Assembly: GCA_964017045.1 (NCBI GenBank)
Contig: OZ024807.1
Location: 7,180,481-7,244,480, forward strand
DNA length: 64,000 bases
Reading direction: 5' to 3'
Origin: Omphiscola glabra
Taxonomy: Eukaryota > Mollusca > Gastropoda > Lymnaeidae
Shown here: positions 11,660 through 24,342 of the stretch, piece after piece
Numbering within the stretch: position 1 is the stretch's first letter
Layout of the letters: the number at the start of each line of letters is the position of its first letter
Notes under the pieces: generated by a model
Seen by the model: the letters and a program-made list of their open reading frames with translations, nothing else
Told to the model about the DNA's origin: nothing
The model's database searches: none
Program-made: the position numbers and the translations under genes

Positions 11660-13625
11660 TAAATCTGCACTTCTTAGCAGTCTGGCTGGACTTCCAAGGG
11701 GAGTCGACCATAGGATATTGACAATGGAAATCCCTCTCTAAACTGGAAGAATACACCTCGCTAACCTAAGCTCCTCTACTAAAGCAATGACCACACAGAT
11801 TAAGTTAAGAACAAGTTCGTTTAAGATCTTCATTATCAGGATCTTCACTCTGTCATAGCTGACGTTCCGAAGCAATACAAAAAACAATAGTTTTTGTTGA
11901 GATACTTGCCCACATGGGTCGTGATTACATCGCTCGGCTTGTAGTACTGGAAAAGCACGGAGTTGGCCTTTGACAACTTAATCATCTCCTTTTACTTCAT
12001 GCTTCAGTGGGACACACTTCTAAACAGGTATGTAATTGGTGCAGACTGTTGGTCAAACAATCGTCTTATCGATACCTAGCTCAACATTACAACGCGGTAG
12101 ACGACCACAGGGAGAAAAATATTCCCAGACATTAAATCAATGATAAAACCTACGATTATGAGTGTAAGACCTCACGAGCTGTTCCATTTCATTTGACAGG
12201 AAGCGAAAATGATTGACTACTTTAATGACGCATCCATTTTCCACTTGTACAAATGTAGAGGGAACCGTTAATCCTGCAGCAATTAACCGGATATAGATTT
12301 ACTCCCAATTTCAGGTACATACTCCGTAAAATCTTCTTGAAAGTCTCAATTGGCAACCGAAGAAGGATCTACTGCCAGAAAATCTATGCGTTTTTTAAAA
12401 AAGCGCTGAAATATTCATATGTGCTCGCGGCCAGACAGATGCTGGGAATAAAATGTTGAAGTCTTCTCAAACTATGTAGGCCAGTGCTGGGAATAAAATG
12501 TTGAAGTCTTCTCAAACTATGTAGGCCAGTGCTGGGAATAAAATGTTGAAGTCTTCTCAAACTATGTAGGCCAGTGCTGGGAATAAAATGTTGAAGTCTT
12601 CTCAAACTATGTAGGCCAGTGCTGGGAATAAAATGTTGAAGTCTTCTCAAACTATGTAGGCCAGTGCTGGGAATAAAATGTTGAAGTCTTCTCAAACTAT
12701 GTAGGCCAGTGCTGGGAATAAAATGTTGAAGTCTTCTCAAACTATGTAGGCCAGTGCTGGGAATAAAATGTTGCCGTCTTCTCAAACTATGTAGGCCAAA
12801 CCAAGGTAATTCATGGACAAATATGGGGGACATAAAATATTATTTAAAGGTACGATTATTGCAAGATGGCATGCGTGCTAGGGTCCGGGAATGGAAGAAA
12901 GTTCTCAACCAAGCATGGTGTCAAATGGCGTGAGCAAGGTTGTGTATCAGCACCAACACTTTTCAGCATCATGACCTTCGGCCCGCTGTCTGGTGCATTC
13001 AGTCTTTGGAATCGGCATCAGATATCGAACATCAGTGACTTTCTGCACCCAACGAATGTGCCTATAACGTTGAATCGGAGGCATCGCGGGCAATGCAATG
13101 CTGCAGATTTCTATGGGGCCTTGAACAAAATTGGCGTAACCATTAACATAAAAAAAAACTGAGGTCTTGAACCAATCAGGTCAAAGAAAAACTTACATCG
13201 AGCCGAACATTCCAAGTCAATGACGAAGTAGTTGTAAGCATTTTCTCTTATCTTGGTAGAATTCTGTCCCAAACGAAACAATCGATGGTGAGGTGAACAT
13301 TTAAATTGCAAGAGCCGGAGCAAAATTAAGATTTTTTAAAAAAAAACAATCTATTGAAAATGAGAGGCTCAAGCACTTAAACCAAAATAAATATTTCTCC
13401 CAACGCTGCTATCGGCATGTTAAATTCGGACAGTCTATCAACGCAATGACATGACTAAACCCCTTTTACACAAAGAGCCTGCAAAACAAATCTTCAACAT
13501 CAAATTGCAGGACAAGATCAGGGTAACCGAATTACTCAAACAAACAGGTATCCTCAAAATGCAGTCCCAGCTTCGCGGTGTTGGCAATGTTGCGCGAATG
13601 TCAGACGACCGCTTGCCAAAATATT
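11660..13625 (+). mobile_element. Degenerate craft-like non-LTR retrotransposon
   Basis: Protein traces in order on the plus strand: an AP-endonuclease part (LAGLPRGVDHRILTMEIPL near 11683, then MGRDYIARLVVLEKHGVG near 11910-11960, then GADCWSNNRLID near 12040). Next come RT traces (HGVKWREQGCVSAPTLFSIM near 12920-12970, GVTINIKK near 13130, SYLGRILSQ near 13245). Last is a C-terminal block (IRVTELLKQTGILKMQSQLRG near 13520, VARMSDDRLPKY near 13590). Many frameshifts and stops separate the traces, and a 45-bp minisatellite interrupts the linker. The order matches a single LINE ORF2. It is inactive. Confidence 0.8.
12441..12796. repeat. 45-bp minisatellite inside the LINE relic
   Basis: Almost eight near-identical copies of a 45-bp unit (gctgggaataaaatgttgaa, gtcttctcaa, actatgtaggccagt). 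The near-identity shows recent expansion or homogenisation compared with the heavily mutated host element. Because 45 is a multiple of 3, a 149-codon minus-strand frame results, which is not taken as a gene. Confidence 0.95.
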
Positions 13626-13648
13626 TTTGATTGACGAACTTCCCAAAC

Positions 13649-13701
13649 TACTATAATATATATATATATTATTTGTGTATCTCTCTATATATATATATAT
13701 C

Positions 13702-13735
<34 letters not shown>

Positions 13736-13740
13736 TAAAT
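13649..13740. repeat. TA and GA microsatellites
   Basis: Runs of ta, a second ta run, then a gagaga tract. They directly follow the 3' end of the LINE relic and may have grown from its 3' tail. Confidence 0.9.
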
Positions 13741-14249
13741 AGAGATAAATAGAAGATGTTTTGAATTAAGAATTCAATTGATTAACTCCCTACTAACAGA
13801 ATCAATAAACACTCAATGTAATTCTACGGAAAATGTGTTTAAACTACAAGGATAGCACACATATACAGACTGCTCACGTGTTTCTTAACTTTAATGCCTG
13901 AGCTGTGACTCTGGTGATGTGTAGTCTTTTGAATTAAGATACTTTGGATTTGTTCGTCTAATTATTTAAGTTTTTAAAAAGCAATGACGTCATGAATGCA
14001 CAATGCATCGGAAAGAAATTCCTCAATCATAAATTAAGTACGGACAGGAGCAGACCACACCCCTTCACCCCATTGCTTGCTAACAAATCAATATGTATTT
14101 AGCTAAGTGCCGAGTGTTGTTACCAGCTTCCATAACGCCAATAAAATTTAAATTGTAAAGATGATACATGCTCTAATTGATTTTTCTCGTCTTGTGAAGG
14201 CCTAGCCAGGCCGGGTAGACAATAAAGCGTTGTCACGTGTATACAGAGC
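13741..14249. other. Unassigned stretch between LINE relics
   Basis: Mixed sequence with no open frame, transposon end or RNA gene that I can support. Confidence 0.4.
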
Positions 14250-14945
14250 ATGCCCACCTCCTTGTTGGTTGAGTCATTAGATCATTTGCTCCCAACGATA
14301 ACCCACATAGTCAATGAAAGCTTGTCTTCTGGCACTGTGCCCACTTTTTGTAATTCGGCTGTCATTAAACCGTTGCTTAAGAAGCCTGGTCTGGATGAAA
14401 ATAATGTAAAAACTATAGATCGGTATCTAACTTATCATTTTTAGCTAAAGTCATTGAAAAATTAGTTCTATAAAAAACTTTTTACTTACTTAAACGACGA
14501 CGCTCTTCTCAGACCTAATCAGTCGGCCTATAGACCTTTCCATAGCACTGAGACAGCTCTCTTGAGAGTCACCACTGACCTCTTGCTCGTTTGTGGACAG
14601 CGGTGATGTCTCCATCCTGATCCTTTTGAACCTCAGTGCAGCCTTTGGCAATGTTGATCATGAAACCCTTTACAAAACCCGTCAAAAATTACTTTGTCTT
14701 TTCTGGTTCAGTTTTGGATTAGTTTAGCTCCTATCTCTCCAATAGAACGCAGGCGGTCGCTGTCGGTGGCTGTCTCTCCAGCTGTACTGACTTGGTGTAC
14801 GGAGTGCCACATTGGGGTCCGTTTTGGGCCTGGTTCTATTCACAATATATACTGGGCCACTGCTCCTCTTGTTCGGGAGGCATGTTGGGGTGCGCCAGTC
14901 ATTCGCGGATGCGACGCAGCTATACACGCAACATGTTTATATGAA
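14250..14945 (+). mobile_element. CR1-like LINE reverse transcriptase relic
   Basis: Traces in collinear order: PTSLLVESLDHLLPTITHIV, NESLSSGTVP, AVIKPLLKKPGLD, a KVIEKLV block, LNLSAAFGNVDHETL, FSSYLSNRTQAVAVGG, a GVPHWG..LG..LF block and a closing ADATQLYT. These are the usual fingers and palm motifs of CR1/L2-type elements. At least four frameshifts are needed, and the catalytic box reads ADAT rather than ADDT in one frame. Non-functional. Confidence 0.8.
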
Positions 14946-15148
14946 TAGTACTAAGTATAAAAAAAAACTGTCACGCAGTGAGAGTCATGCGTGACGGTTA
15001 AACTCGGGTTAAAAGGTTGCCGATTCGCTCTTTAGGGGAGGCATATTATTATGTTAATCAATGCAGGCCACGGCCACGGGTATGAAGTAGGACTGTCTGT
15101 AGGACCATTATTTAAAGAGCGGAAGTTAGGATGTAGGACTGTCTATAG

Positions 15149-15344
15149 CAGTGGTTCTCAACCTTTCTAGTGCGGCGAGCCTTAAATACAATTCTGATGT
15201 CGTGGTGACCCCCAAACACAAAATTATTTTCGTCGATACTTTATAACTGTCGAGTATATGTGTTTTCAGATAGTCTAAGGCGATCCGTGTGAAAGGATCG
15301 TGCGCCCCCAAATGGGGTTGCGACCCACGGTTTGAGAACCACTG
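15149..15344 (-). mobile_element. SPIN-like hAT MITE with perfect 8-bp target duplication
   Basis: The ends are cagtggttctcaacc and ggtttgagaaccactg, flanked on both sides by the 8-bp duplication gtctatag (15141-15148 and 15345-15352), as expected for hAT transposons. The inside matches a diverged form of the 27022-27214 copy, read in the opposite direction, with recognisable ttttcgtcgatact-like and gtctaaggcgatcc blocks. No coding capacity. Confidence 0.85.
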
Positions 15345-15477
15345 GTCTATAGGATTATTGTTAAAAGGCCGCGCAGGTAGGGTGTCGGACTGTCATTCAT
15401 GACTATTCTTTAAATTCATACTATCTTTTCTATTCATATATTATGGAAAATGAGACGTTAACTCTATTTTTTTTTGT

Positions 15478-15545
15478 AACACTTGGACCCACCGGATATT
15501 TTCTCAAACTACCCGGACACGGTGAAAATCTGCACCCGGTTATGT
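15478..15545. repeat. Dispersed repeat fragment (cccaccgg family)
   Basis: The reverse complement of this segment (cacccggttatgtc end; ggatattttctca) matches the tandemly doubled sequence at 44395-44530. It is a short, non-coding interspersed repeat of unknown class. Confidence 0.6.
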
Positions 15546-16600
15546 CATAGTTGTATTGATTGTTGTAATTTATTTATATTTTGTTTCGATAGATCAAGCC
15601 AAGACTTACCATTCTTTACCTGTATATAGTCGTAGCTGGGCATTTCTAATTAATGAGAATGAGAAACGCTCACAGATGAGTCACTCCCTTTGGGACTTAC
15701 AAATTGAAAATGTCTGACATAGGAGAAACAATTTTTTTCCTAAACATTATTAATGAAATGTTTAGATAGGTGATGAATTCATTGTGTAATATGATCGATT
15801 TCTCGAATGATGTAATCGATACGTAGCAGCCTACGTGGGACATCTGAATTCACCCCCCTCCCCCCGATGATTGACCAGCTAATTTATTGACATATCCCGT
15901 TGGTGAGACGACTCCAATGATCATGCTCCTTACTTATGAAACAAATAATTAAAAATTGAGGAATTCGTTTAAGCCATGTGAAGGAAATAGTAATAAAATT
16001 GTAAGAAAAATTAGTTACAATCCAACACTGATTAATATACCAATTTTTGCGTTATTAAAAAAAAATTTCATTGCTATTTAAACTAACATGTAAGACGCAA
16101 GGAATCATCTTAATTTGAGAATGCTTGTGATATCCAAGTTTTCTCTGCTCCTACGGCAGGCTGATACATTTTATTTTTATCACATCTAAATTGATTCGAT
16201 TTCCGTCAAATAATAGAAAAGCCCTGTAATTGCTTTTAAGAATCCGAACGTTTTTAAAACGATTCGGTTTTTTATTTTAGTGTTATTTTTGGTTCAATAC
16301 CTCATTTTTATATATATGAAAGAAATTTCATTAAATAATGTAGTATATTTAAATGTATAAAATATGTTTTGAGTGTACTGTTCGTGATAAATTAATTATA
16401 TAATGTAACAGCTAATTTTAATAAAATTTGTTCAATAATAATTAACACTCAGATTTCCATCTATTTCTAGATGTTTCTAAAATGAATTTTCTTGACAAAC
16501 TCAGTATTCACATAAATATTTGTGCTGTACTTAAGTGTCAATGGTCTAATATTTAAATGATTTCCTCTTAACGCTGTTTCGGTCTAAGTATTAATATTTA
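15546..16600. other. A/T-rich stretch without recognisable feature
   Basis: No open frame with exon-like boundaries, repeat array or transposon termini were seen. Confidence 0.4.
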
Positions 16601-16609
16601 AAGTCACAA

Positions 16610-16745
16610 AGGATGGTAAGGGGCTCATGCACTGACATGTGGTGTCACAATCCCAGGGTGGTAAGGGGCTCATACACTGACATGTGGTGTCACAAACCGA
16701 TAGTGGTAAAGGGCTCATACACTCACATGTGGTGTCACAAACCTA
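16610..16745. repeat. Short tandem repeat, three copies of about 50 bp
   Basis: Three copies carrying ggtaaggggctcatacactg and acatgtggtgtcacaa. Copies are slightly diverged and unit spacing varies by a few bases. Confidence 0.85.
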
Positions 16746-17580
16746 GGGAGTCTCAGATTGTGTTCCCGGACTGGTGGCATTAGGACTCCTAAATCATATC
16801 CGTCTCTACATCAATATAACAAATGACCGTGTCGATGAAAGAATCATCCCGGTAGATGAAATAAACTACTACTATCTCAGGGGGTAACCAAAGTTGTCTT
16901 TACTCAACAGCGCACTGACGGCAACAAAAAGGACATATCTTACGTTTTTTTACTGTGATCTGATACTTGGTAAACTTCTTTTTGTCTTGTTTTCAGATGA
17001 AGGCTCTAAGCCGTAACGCCAAAATCTTTTGTCCTGTCTATGAATTCAAGATTAGCACACCTTGTTCTTATATTTCATTCACACAACTGGAATGCAGTCT
17101 ATCAATTATAACCCTTGACTTCACCAGTCTGAGAATTGCGCATCGGGCGCAAAATGTTCAAATAACCTGCATCAACATGCATGTAGTTAACTAGTTACAC
17201 AACTTCCTCCCTGAAAATAACGGTGGGTGGGGGGATAAGAGATTTGCACTTAACAATCAGGTGTTCATTAATTATATCCTTCACAAGGATGTATTTAAGA
17301 AGGCGGGGAGCTGTTCACAGTCGGGTTTAAAAACTGCTCTTGCCTTGACACGATTCATATGTAACAATTGCTACCGTAGGTTTGTTAGGGAATTTAATTT
17401 CTTTTCCACAACTTGACGGAGACACGTCGCACAGAGAGTTATCGTATACCACGGAGAAAATGTAGAGGATCTTTAGAATTGTCTCTCCTTTCCAATCCCG
17501 CTTGCTACCTGGAATCCATAAACCAACGTCGCTGTAGCAGCAACGCTGTTGCGTAGGAGTTGGGGACTGGGATTGAACAG
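16746..17580. other. Mixed stretch without gene
   Basis: Contains a short plus-strand open frame (16967-17194) preceded by a ttttcag that could be an acceptor. It shows no domain, signal peptide or donor and is not called. Confidence 0.4.
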
Positions 17581-17582
17581 CT

Positions 17583-18100
17583 TTGACGAATCGTTATGTA
17601 AATTACTCTGAATGAATCGGTATATAACTTACTCTGAACGAATCATCATATGAATTTCTCTGAACGAATCATTATATAAATTACTCTGAACGAGTCATTA
17701 TATAAATTACTCTGAACGAATTGTTATTTAATTTACTCTGAACGAATCGTTATATAACTTAATTTGAACGAATCGTTACATAACTTAGTTTGCACGATGC
17801 GTTATATAACTTACTCTGAACGAATCGTTATATAACTTACTCTGAACGAATCTTTATATAACTTACTCTGAACGAATCGTTATTTAACTTACTCTGATCG
17901 AATCGTTATATAACTTACTCTGAACAAATCGTTATATAACTTACTCTGATCGAATCTTTATATAACTTACTCTGATCAAATCTTTGTATAACTTACTCTG
18001 AACGAATCTGTATATAACTTATTCTGAACGAATCGTTATATAACTTGCTCTGAACGAATCGTTATATAACTTGCTCTGAACGAATCGTTATATAACTTAC
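17583..18100. repeat. 26-bp minisatellite A
   Basis: About twenty copies of a 26-bp unit containing tctgaacgaatcgttatata and acttac. Left-edge copies are more diverged (tatgtaaatt, catatgaatt), while central copies are nearly uniform. Non-coding. Confidence 0.95.
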
Positions 18101-18819
18101 CATGGCATCCTTTTTAATAAACTGTAACCGGCTTTAAGCTATGGGTGCTTATATTAAGAATGAGTTCTTTTCTTTGGTTATTTATTATATGGACAACTTT
18201 ATAAAGGATTCTAATTAAATAACATACTATATAGCTGAGATTCTCATCCCCTTACCACTTTGCCATTTATGCCTGCATACTGGACCATACTTGAGATCCG
18301 CCTGGTGTGACCCGATGGTACACAGACCTGTAGTTATTTTATTTTTAAATGCAACATCTATGAATAGAAACGTCCACATGTTTAATAGTTCACAGAAAAG
18401 AAAAAAAAAGAAGGTACCTTCATACGTGCAAGGGCTCAGATCCTATCATCCCCTTCCCCAACTCAGACCCACGACCCACACTAACCAACCCCTTATTTTA
18501 AGGAAAGTCTGCCTTGACCAGCAAAAACACACGAAAAATTACCGTTAAGCTAAAGGTAATTGGACTGTGCATGAGATTAATGACTAACAGATATAGAAAA
18601 CAATCATTTGGGTGGATGCGGAAAAAAGGGGGGAGGGGCAGACGGATAGAGACAGACACGGATTGTTTTATTCAGTGTCAGATTTTCTATTTCCTGAAGA
18701 GCGGGGGGGGGGGGGGGAGGGGGTGCGCCTACATATTTATTCTTTTACCAACGTCCTTAATAGGAAATTGATTTATATCAAGCGAGGCATAAATGACACC
18801 TCAAGGTCTTACCGTGAAA

Positions 18820-19035
18820 TCTCTGTGTACAGACTCCATGGACTGCCTTCGTGCACCCATACCATGTACAGCCTCCGTGTAGAGTCTCCACCTACAGCCT
18901 TCGTGTACAGTCTCCGTGTACAGCATCCGTGTACAACTTCCGTGTTTATCCCTCATGTACAGCCTCTTTCTACAGCCTCCTTGCATAGTGTCCGTGTGCA
19001 ATAGCCATGTACAGTCTCCGTGTACACACATAAAG
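18820..19035. repeat. Degenerate short repeat (cagcctccgtgta)
   Basis: About thirteen imperfect copies of a 15-16-bp unit such as tacagcctccgtg. Open frames through it on both strands are low-complexity artefacts. Confidence 0.85.
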
Positions 19036-19268
19036 CGAAACTGCATGAAGTTGAGCGGTGCTCACTAGTTTTCTTTGGGGCCCTTAAACCTGCCTAAGCC
19101 TTGTCGCAGTGTAACACTGCGTCGTTAATATTTAAACAGTGGTGTTCCTGATTGGGGGGGGGGGGCTGCACCATAGGACACTTCTTGGTGTGATATCAAA
19201 AAGAGAAATTGCAAATTTGAGAGAGCTCGCTCGAGTCAATAGTATTACTGATAGTTAAATACAATAAC

Positions 19269-19342
19269 AGGGTGTCACCAGAACAGAGTGTCACCAGAAC
19301 AGAGTGTCACCAGAACAGAGTGTCACCAGAACAGGCGGCCAA
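19269..19342. repeat. 16-bp repeat
   Basis: Four copies of aacagagtgtcaccag, followed by diverged derivatives (caccagaac, ccaacagatcagg) up to about 19460. Confidence 0.85.
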
Positions 19343-19504
19343 CAGATCAGGCTTCCACCAGAACCGGGTGCTTCGAAATCATGGGTGCTAGATCAGATTC
19401 TCACCATAACTGACTGCCACCAGAAATAGGTGTTATGAAACAGGGTGCCACTAAAGCAGGTTGTCCATGGAAGTTCATGAGTGACTAAATCCAGGGGGAG
19501 GGGA

Positions 19505-20082
19505 TGTGACACCACTAGTTTACCACATCGGGTGACACCTTGAGTTTACCGTACCGGGTGACACCATGGGTTTGTACCGAGTGATATTTTGAGTTTACCG
19601 TACCGTGGGTTTGTACCGAGTGACATCTTGAGTCTACCGTACCGGCTGACAACTTGAGTTTATTGTACCGGGTGACACCTTGAGTTTACCGTACCGGGTG
19701 ACACCTTGAGTTTGCCGTACCGGCTGACACCTTGAGTTTATTGTACCGGGTGACACCTTGAGTTTACCGTACCGGGTGACACCCTGAGTTTACCGTACCG
19801 GGTGACACCTTGCGTTTACCGTACCGGGTGGCACCTTGAGTTTACCATACCGGGTGACACCTTGAGTTTGCCGTACCGGCTGACACCTTGAGTTTATCGT
19901 ACCGTGTGACACCTCGAGTTTACCGTACCGGGTGACACCTCGAGTTTACCGTACCGGGTGACATCTTGAGTTTACCCTACCGGGGGACACCTTGAGTTTC
20001 TTGTACCGGGTGACACCTTGAGTTTACCGTACCGGGTGACACCTCGAGTTTACCGTACCGGGTGACACCTTGTGTTTACATT
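19505..20082. repeat. 26-bp minisatellite B
   Basis: About twenty-one copies of a 26-bp unit, gtaccgggtgacacc followed by ttgagtttacc, with blockwise variants (cggctgac, cctcgag) that repeat in the same order. This suggests that multi-unit blocks were duplicated. The unit is unrelated to the 26-bp array at 17583-18100. Confidence 0.95.
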
Positions 20083-20181
20083 AGTCACTGTACTTATACA
20101 CAACACAACAACAATGCACAAGAGCCGTGTTCCTCGGTGCCACTACTGATTCCGTCAAATACGTCAGGTAGATAGTTACCG

Positions 20182-20552
20182 TTATGTGAGAAAACGTTAT
20201 GTGAGACAACGTTATTTGAGACAACGTTATTTGAGACGACGTTCTTTGAGACGACGTTATGTGAGACGACGATATGTGATACGACGTTCTGTGAGATGAC
20301 GCTATGTGAGACGACTTTTTGTGAGACGACGTTATGTGAGACGACGCTATGTGTACCATAAGACAATGTTATTTAAGACGATATTCTGTGAGACGACGTT
20401 TTGTGAGACGACGTTATCTGAGACGACGTTATGTGAGACAACGCTATGTGAGACAAAGCTATGTGAGATAACGCTATGTGATACAACGTTATGTGAGACA
20501 ACGTTATGTGAGACAACGTTATGTGAGACAACGTTATGTGAGACAACGTTAG
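20182..20552. repeat. 15-bp minisatellite
   Basis: About 25 copies of gttatgtgagacaac with variants gacgacg and ttctgtg. A multiple of three gives open frames on both strands. No gene is inferred. Confidence 0.95.
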
Positions 20553-20559
20553 GTTAAAT

Positions 20560-22060
20560 TTATCTTTATTTTTTTATAAATAGTGGAGGTGGAGACTTGG
20601 CAATTCAGTGAACTTAAATTATTTGGTAATAGCACAAATGCTGCTGTGGTGAATATTTGATCAAAATTGTTGTATTCCTTTCTTCAGTCGATGCATCAGC
20701 CGAGTTATTGACCACTAATAAGAGCGAATAACATCGTACTAACTCTGGTGATGAATTTTAAACTTCCTGACTGTTTCCTTATGTGAAGAATCTACATTTC
20801 GACGACACGCACGACCATAGTTAATTAAACGCTGACAATCAACATACAAAAAAATCTTTTCATGGTGGTATTTTTGTGTGTACATCAAAATAGTTGTGGT
20901 AAAGGTCATCAATTCGTGTTGTCTCCGAAAGAGTCTCGGAAGTGCTCGTAAATCATTTTAATGTCCAAAGAGACAACCACTGTCCTCTGACGTCATTTTA
21001 GTGACCTCTGCCCCCGTATGCTGACGCCATTTCATCATGCACGACGGCCTGCATTCATACTACTACAACAGTCTAGTACATTCTTGGTACATTATTTTTA
21101 ATTAAATAACCAATAATAATATTGTAGGGATGGTACCTAACGCATCATTCAGGCTGTAAAACGCAACAATTTTCTACATATTTTCCGTGCATTTTTATGC
21201 AAATATTTAATTCATTTTATATTCCAAACTACAAATAACCCTCAAAAAGTTATCGGCGGCAATGCGTGAACTTCCCGTCTACTAAAGTTATTAGACGAAA
21301 CATGAATCCCAATTAGTGCATATTTCTGGGGAATTTTATGTTTCGCGCCTATTGAATACAGAGTTTACATTCAAACATATATATACCTAGACAATTGGTA
21401 CTTATAACATCAAGTATGGATACATGGTACAAAATCAAAGTTATTTCCGATTTTAACCGTTTCAATCATTTGAAATAACACTTTAAAAAAAGGAGGGAAC
21501 GACTGGTTTTGAATAGAAATGCTGGTTACCAAAAAGCACTTAAAAGGAAATAGAGCGTTGAAACTAATACTTGTGTAAAAAATAAAATTTGTTTAGCCGA
21601 TATGAATAGACCAAACGTTATTTTTTTTAGGGTTCACCTCAAAACGTATACACATGTTCAACATTTGTGAATGCAATTTAAGAACAAAGTGGTTGAATAT
21701 GTTGTCATCCATTTTGTTTTTTTTAAATTCGTACCTGATTTCTTTCTTTGAAAAAAAAAAAACACGTTTTTTTTTATAGTAACGTTCTAATTCCTAACTG
21801 ATTGTTTATCACTGTGGACTTCTAGATTTGGTGGACACCTTACGACATTTCAAACCCATTGATGTCGCTGTCACACAAACTTGAGTGATTCTTGAAATAT
21901 TATGTCTTTAAGAATTGTATGACTATTGTTCCCCCAAAGGTTCATCCTACTTCCTAACGACGAGATTCCTGGTTATTAGAAAGAAAAGAAGTTTTAAGTT
22001 AAAGATCCGGATTGTTACAGATCCTGCACTCATGGTTTCACTGGCTTTAACTGAAACAAC
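20560..22060. other. A/T-rich stretch without recognisable feature
   Basis: Only homopolymer runs and scattered short palindromes were seen. No exon-like frame with family similarity and no transposon termini. Confidence 0.4.
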
Positions 22061-22067
22061 TTAATTC

Positions 22068-22357
22068 AGAGGTTCTCAACCTTTTCGGTGATATCATTTG
22101 CCAAGGTGTGAATTGTTCCCGTCACTATACGTATATTTTTCCAATCATTTTTAAAAAAAAGACATTTGACATATATGGATATTAATATTACATATTCGAC
22201 AATATGTCTCCCTTTCTGTTTTTTTTTATTAAGCAAATAACTAATTAAACAGTTCTGTTGCATTATTATCTGATGAATCTGAATTTCAGATGATATAACT
22301 AAACCTCGGGTCGCCAAACTTTTCTGCCTGCAGGCCGTAGTTTGGAGACCCCTGAAC
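22068..22357. mobile_element. hAT-like MITE relic with unlike ends
   Basis: The left end reads cagaggttctcaacctttt, like the SPIN-like copies. The right end (tagtttggagacccctgaac) belongs to another hAT end type, the family whose termini read ggtccc/tccaaactacggcc. Probably two nested or fused relics. No target duplication can be given. Confidence 0.55.
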
Positions 22358-22394
22358 TAATAGCACGCATCATTTGAGAACGTGTTTCCTTTAT

Positions 22395-22535
22395 ATTAAC
22401 CTCGCCTTTGTTCGTGGCTGACTGGCTGGGTGGGTGGATGGGTGGGTGGGTGGATGGCGGACTGGCAAAATCGTCGGACGACTAATTGACCCACTACACG
22501 TCAACCTATCGAGATGAAACTCGGCATAAGTCTTG
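22395..22535 (+). repeat. Interspersed repeat copy (gttcgtggctg family)
   Basis: Shares ttgttcgtggctg.ctgg, ggcaaaat.g.cg, aattgaccc/aattgtcct, ctatcg.g.tgaaac and ggca.a.agtc with 58437-58545. It carries a local gggtggatgg expansion. The family resembles widespread low-copy tail repeats, but I cannot name it. Confidence 0.6.
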
Positions 22536-22739
22536 CATTTTTTTTTTGGTATGCTTTCGATTAATCACATTTGTTGTTTTAAAAATCAAGATCACCGTTT
22601 TGAAAACGATTAACTATACATATCGATCTCAAATAGAATATGACGCAATATCAATCAGAAAAACATATGAACTTCAAATCACTGATTTTTTTTTTTGTGT
22701 GTGTAAGCTGTTCACTTAACTTCTGCACGTGATTGAGTT

Positions 22740-24060
22740 CCATGTGGCCCATTTAGTGAAAGGTCGCGAGGACTGCATTGTAAATTTCAAATGCTCTGTT
22801 TCGCATTACGATCGCAGCATTAACTCTACTTTCCAAACATGCTGACCGTAATATTTCAAAAGTTAACTCTTTGAATATTCTTGAATGCATTCCAGCGATA
22901 TGCTGATGCAAAAAATGTGCATAACTTTTGAAAGAGTAAATATACCGAAAATGTTACGTAAGTGATTCCCGGAAAACTTTTGCAGCATCGTTAACAACCG
23001 AACTCAACGAATAATTTAAGAGAAGTCTCAAGAGGCCTAACCCTATATGATTTGTATGGTAAGACATTTTTACAGACTATAATATTGTGTGTGCAAATCC
23101 TGTCATAATACATCAGAAATGTAAAATCTAGCACTGGAATAAACTTTTTTAGTTTAATACAGCGAACCATATACTCACCACATATTAGGGTATAACACCA
23201 TTAATTTATGGCCTTTTATTGTCCATCCACCATTCTTAACTCATTAAAAAAAAAATTATAAAAGTGCCAAATATTAAATATAAATATTCGGATCCTTATT
23301 TATTCGTTATAACTTGCGTGTCAGTCAGTAGCAGATGGGGAGGGCAGTGGTGTAACTAGGGGTTAGTGCTGCCAGGCGTGCGTGACTCACTTAGCCCCTC
23401 CCTCACCCCTTTTTACAAAATACATATATAGAAGAGGGAACCGCCCGGGTGGAATTTATCCTCCCCCCTCCTTCCTAATCAGCGTACACGTGACTTAGAA
23501 AAATCAAAATCTATCTTTTCATTACACTTACACCTTTAAAACATTGGTATATAGTTTTACATTTTGGTTTAATTCATAAATTGATTTTTTTTTAAAAACA
23601 TTTCAGTAAGTTTCCTCTGCTAAAAAAAATGCCACTCTATGCAGCCCCCTAAATCACATATATCGCCTATAACAACAGCAGGAACTGCATATTTTTTAAT
23701 GCTACTTCCGAGCCGAACCCACATGTTGAGAACCACTGCCTTATAGATAAGGGTGCGCTTGTAAAATTGCACTGGGTTGTATAATTTAAGTACGAAATTA
23801 GAGGGTATTTTTTTTTATATGTAATTTTACAATTAATCGTCCGCTGCTGGGCCTCGTCTCCAAATTAACGTTAATGTTTTTCTTTGTTTTAGTTTTTGTT
23901 TTTGATACATACAGAAAATGATTGTTGAACGATATGATCCAACAGTCTACCACCTCGTTACGTAAATGTTGATTGCATTAAATTTTTCGTCTGTTTATTG
24001 TTACATCTGATGGATGAACTGGACATATGTCAAATTTGAACAGTCAAAAGCTCCATTCAT
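22740..24060. other. A/T-rich stretch with transposon scraps
   Basis: A single hAT-type end (cagtggtgtaactagggg, near 23346) and a SPIN-type end scrap (cccacatgttgagaaccactg, near 23717-23737) are visible without partners. No gene seen. Confidence 0.45.
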
Positions 24061-24223
24061 AAATATGTAGCTTCATTGTCGTAGCTAGGGTCAGTACTAA
24101 GAATGTTGCGCCCCAGCGCCCCCCCCCCCCCCAATCGGCCGACGAAAAACTCTGCACCTGAAAAAGCCGCCCTCCAAAACATATGTTTGTAAAATAAAAT
24201 AAAAAAATTGCTGCCCTTAGCGT

Positions 24224-24342
24224 ACCACCACCACCACCACCACAACCTCCACCACCATCAACCCCACCAACACCATCACAACTCCACCAACACCACCACC
24301 ACTACCCCCACCACCACCACCACCACCACCACCCCACAACCC
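24224..24342. repeat. (CCA)n microsatellite
   Basis: A CCA tract with scattered AAC and ATC interruptions and a second pure CCA part. Reading frames through it are poly-His or poly-Gly artefacts. Confidence 0.95.

Noticed and set aside
12384..12833. A 149-codon minus-strand frame
   Set aside because: It is a translation of the 45-bp array, opposite to the LINE that contains it.
16967..17194. A 75-codon frame after ttttcag
   Set aside because: No domain, signal peptide or following exon. Composition is like the flanks.
17583..20552. Possible CRISPR-like arrays
   Set aside because: The repeats are head-to-tail with no unique spacers, and the window is clearly eukaryotic.
20081..20557. Open frames on both strands over the 15-bp array
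   Set aside because: They are repeat translations. Both strands are open for the same reason, so neither is favoured.
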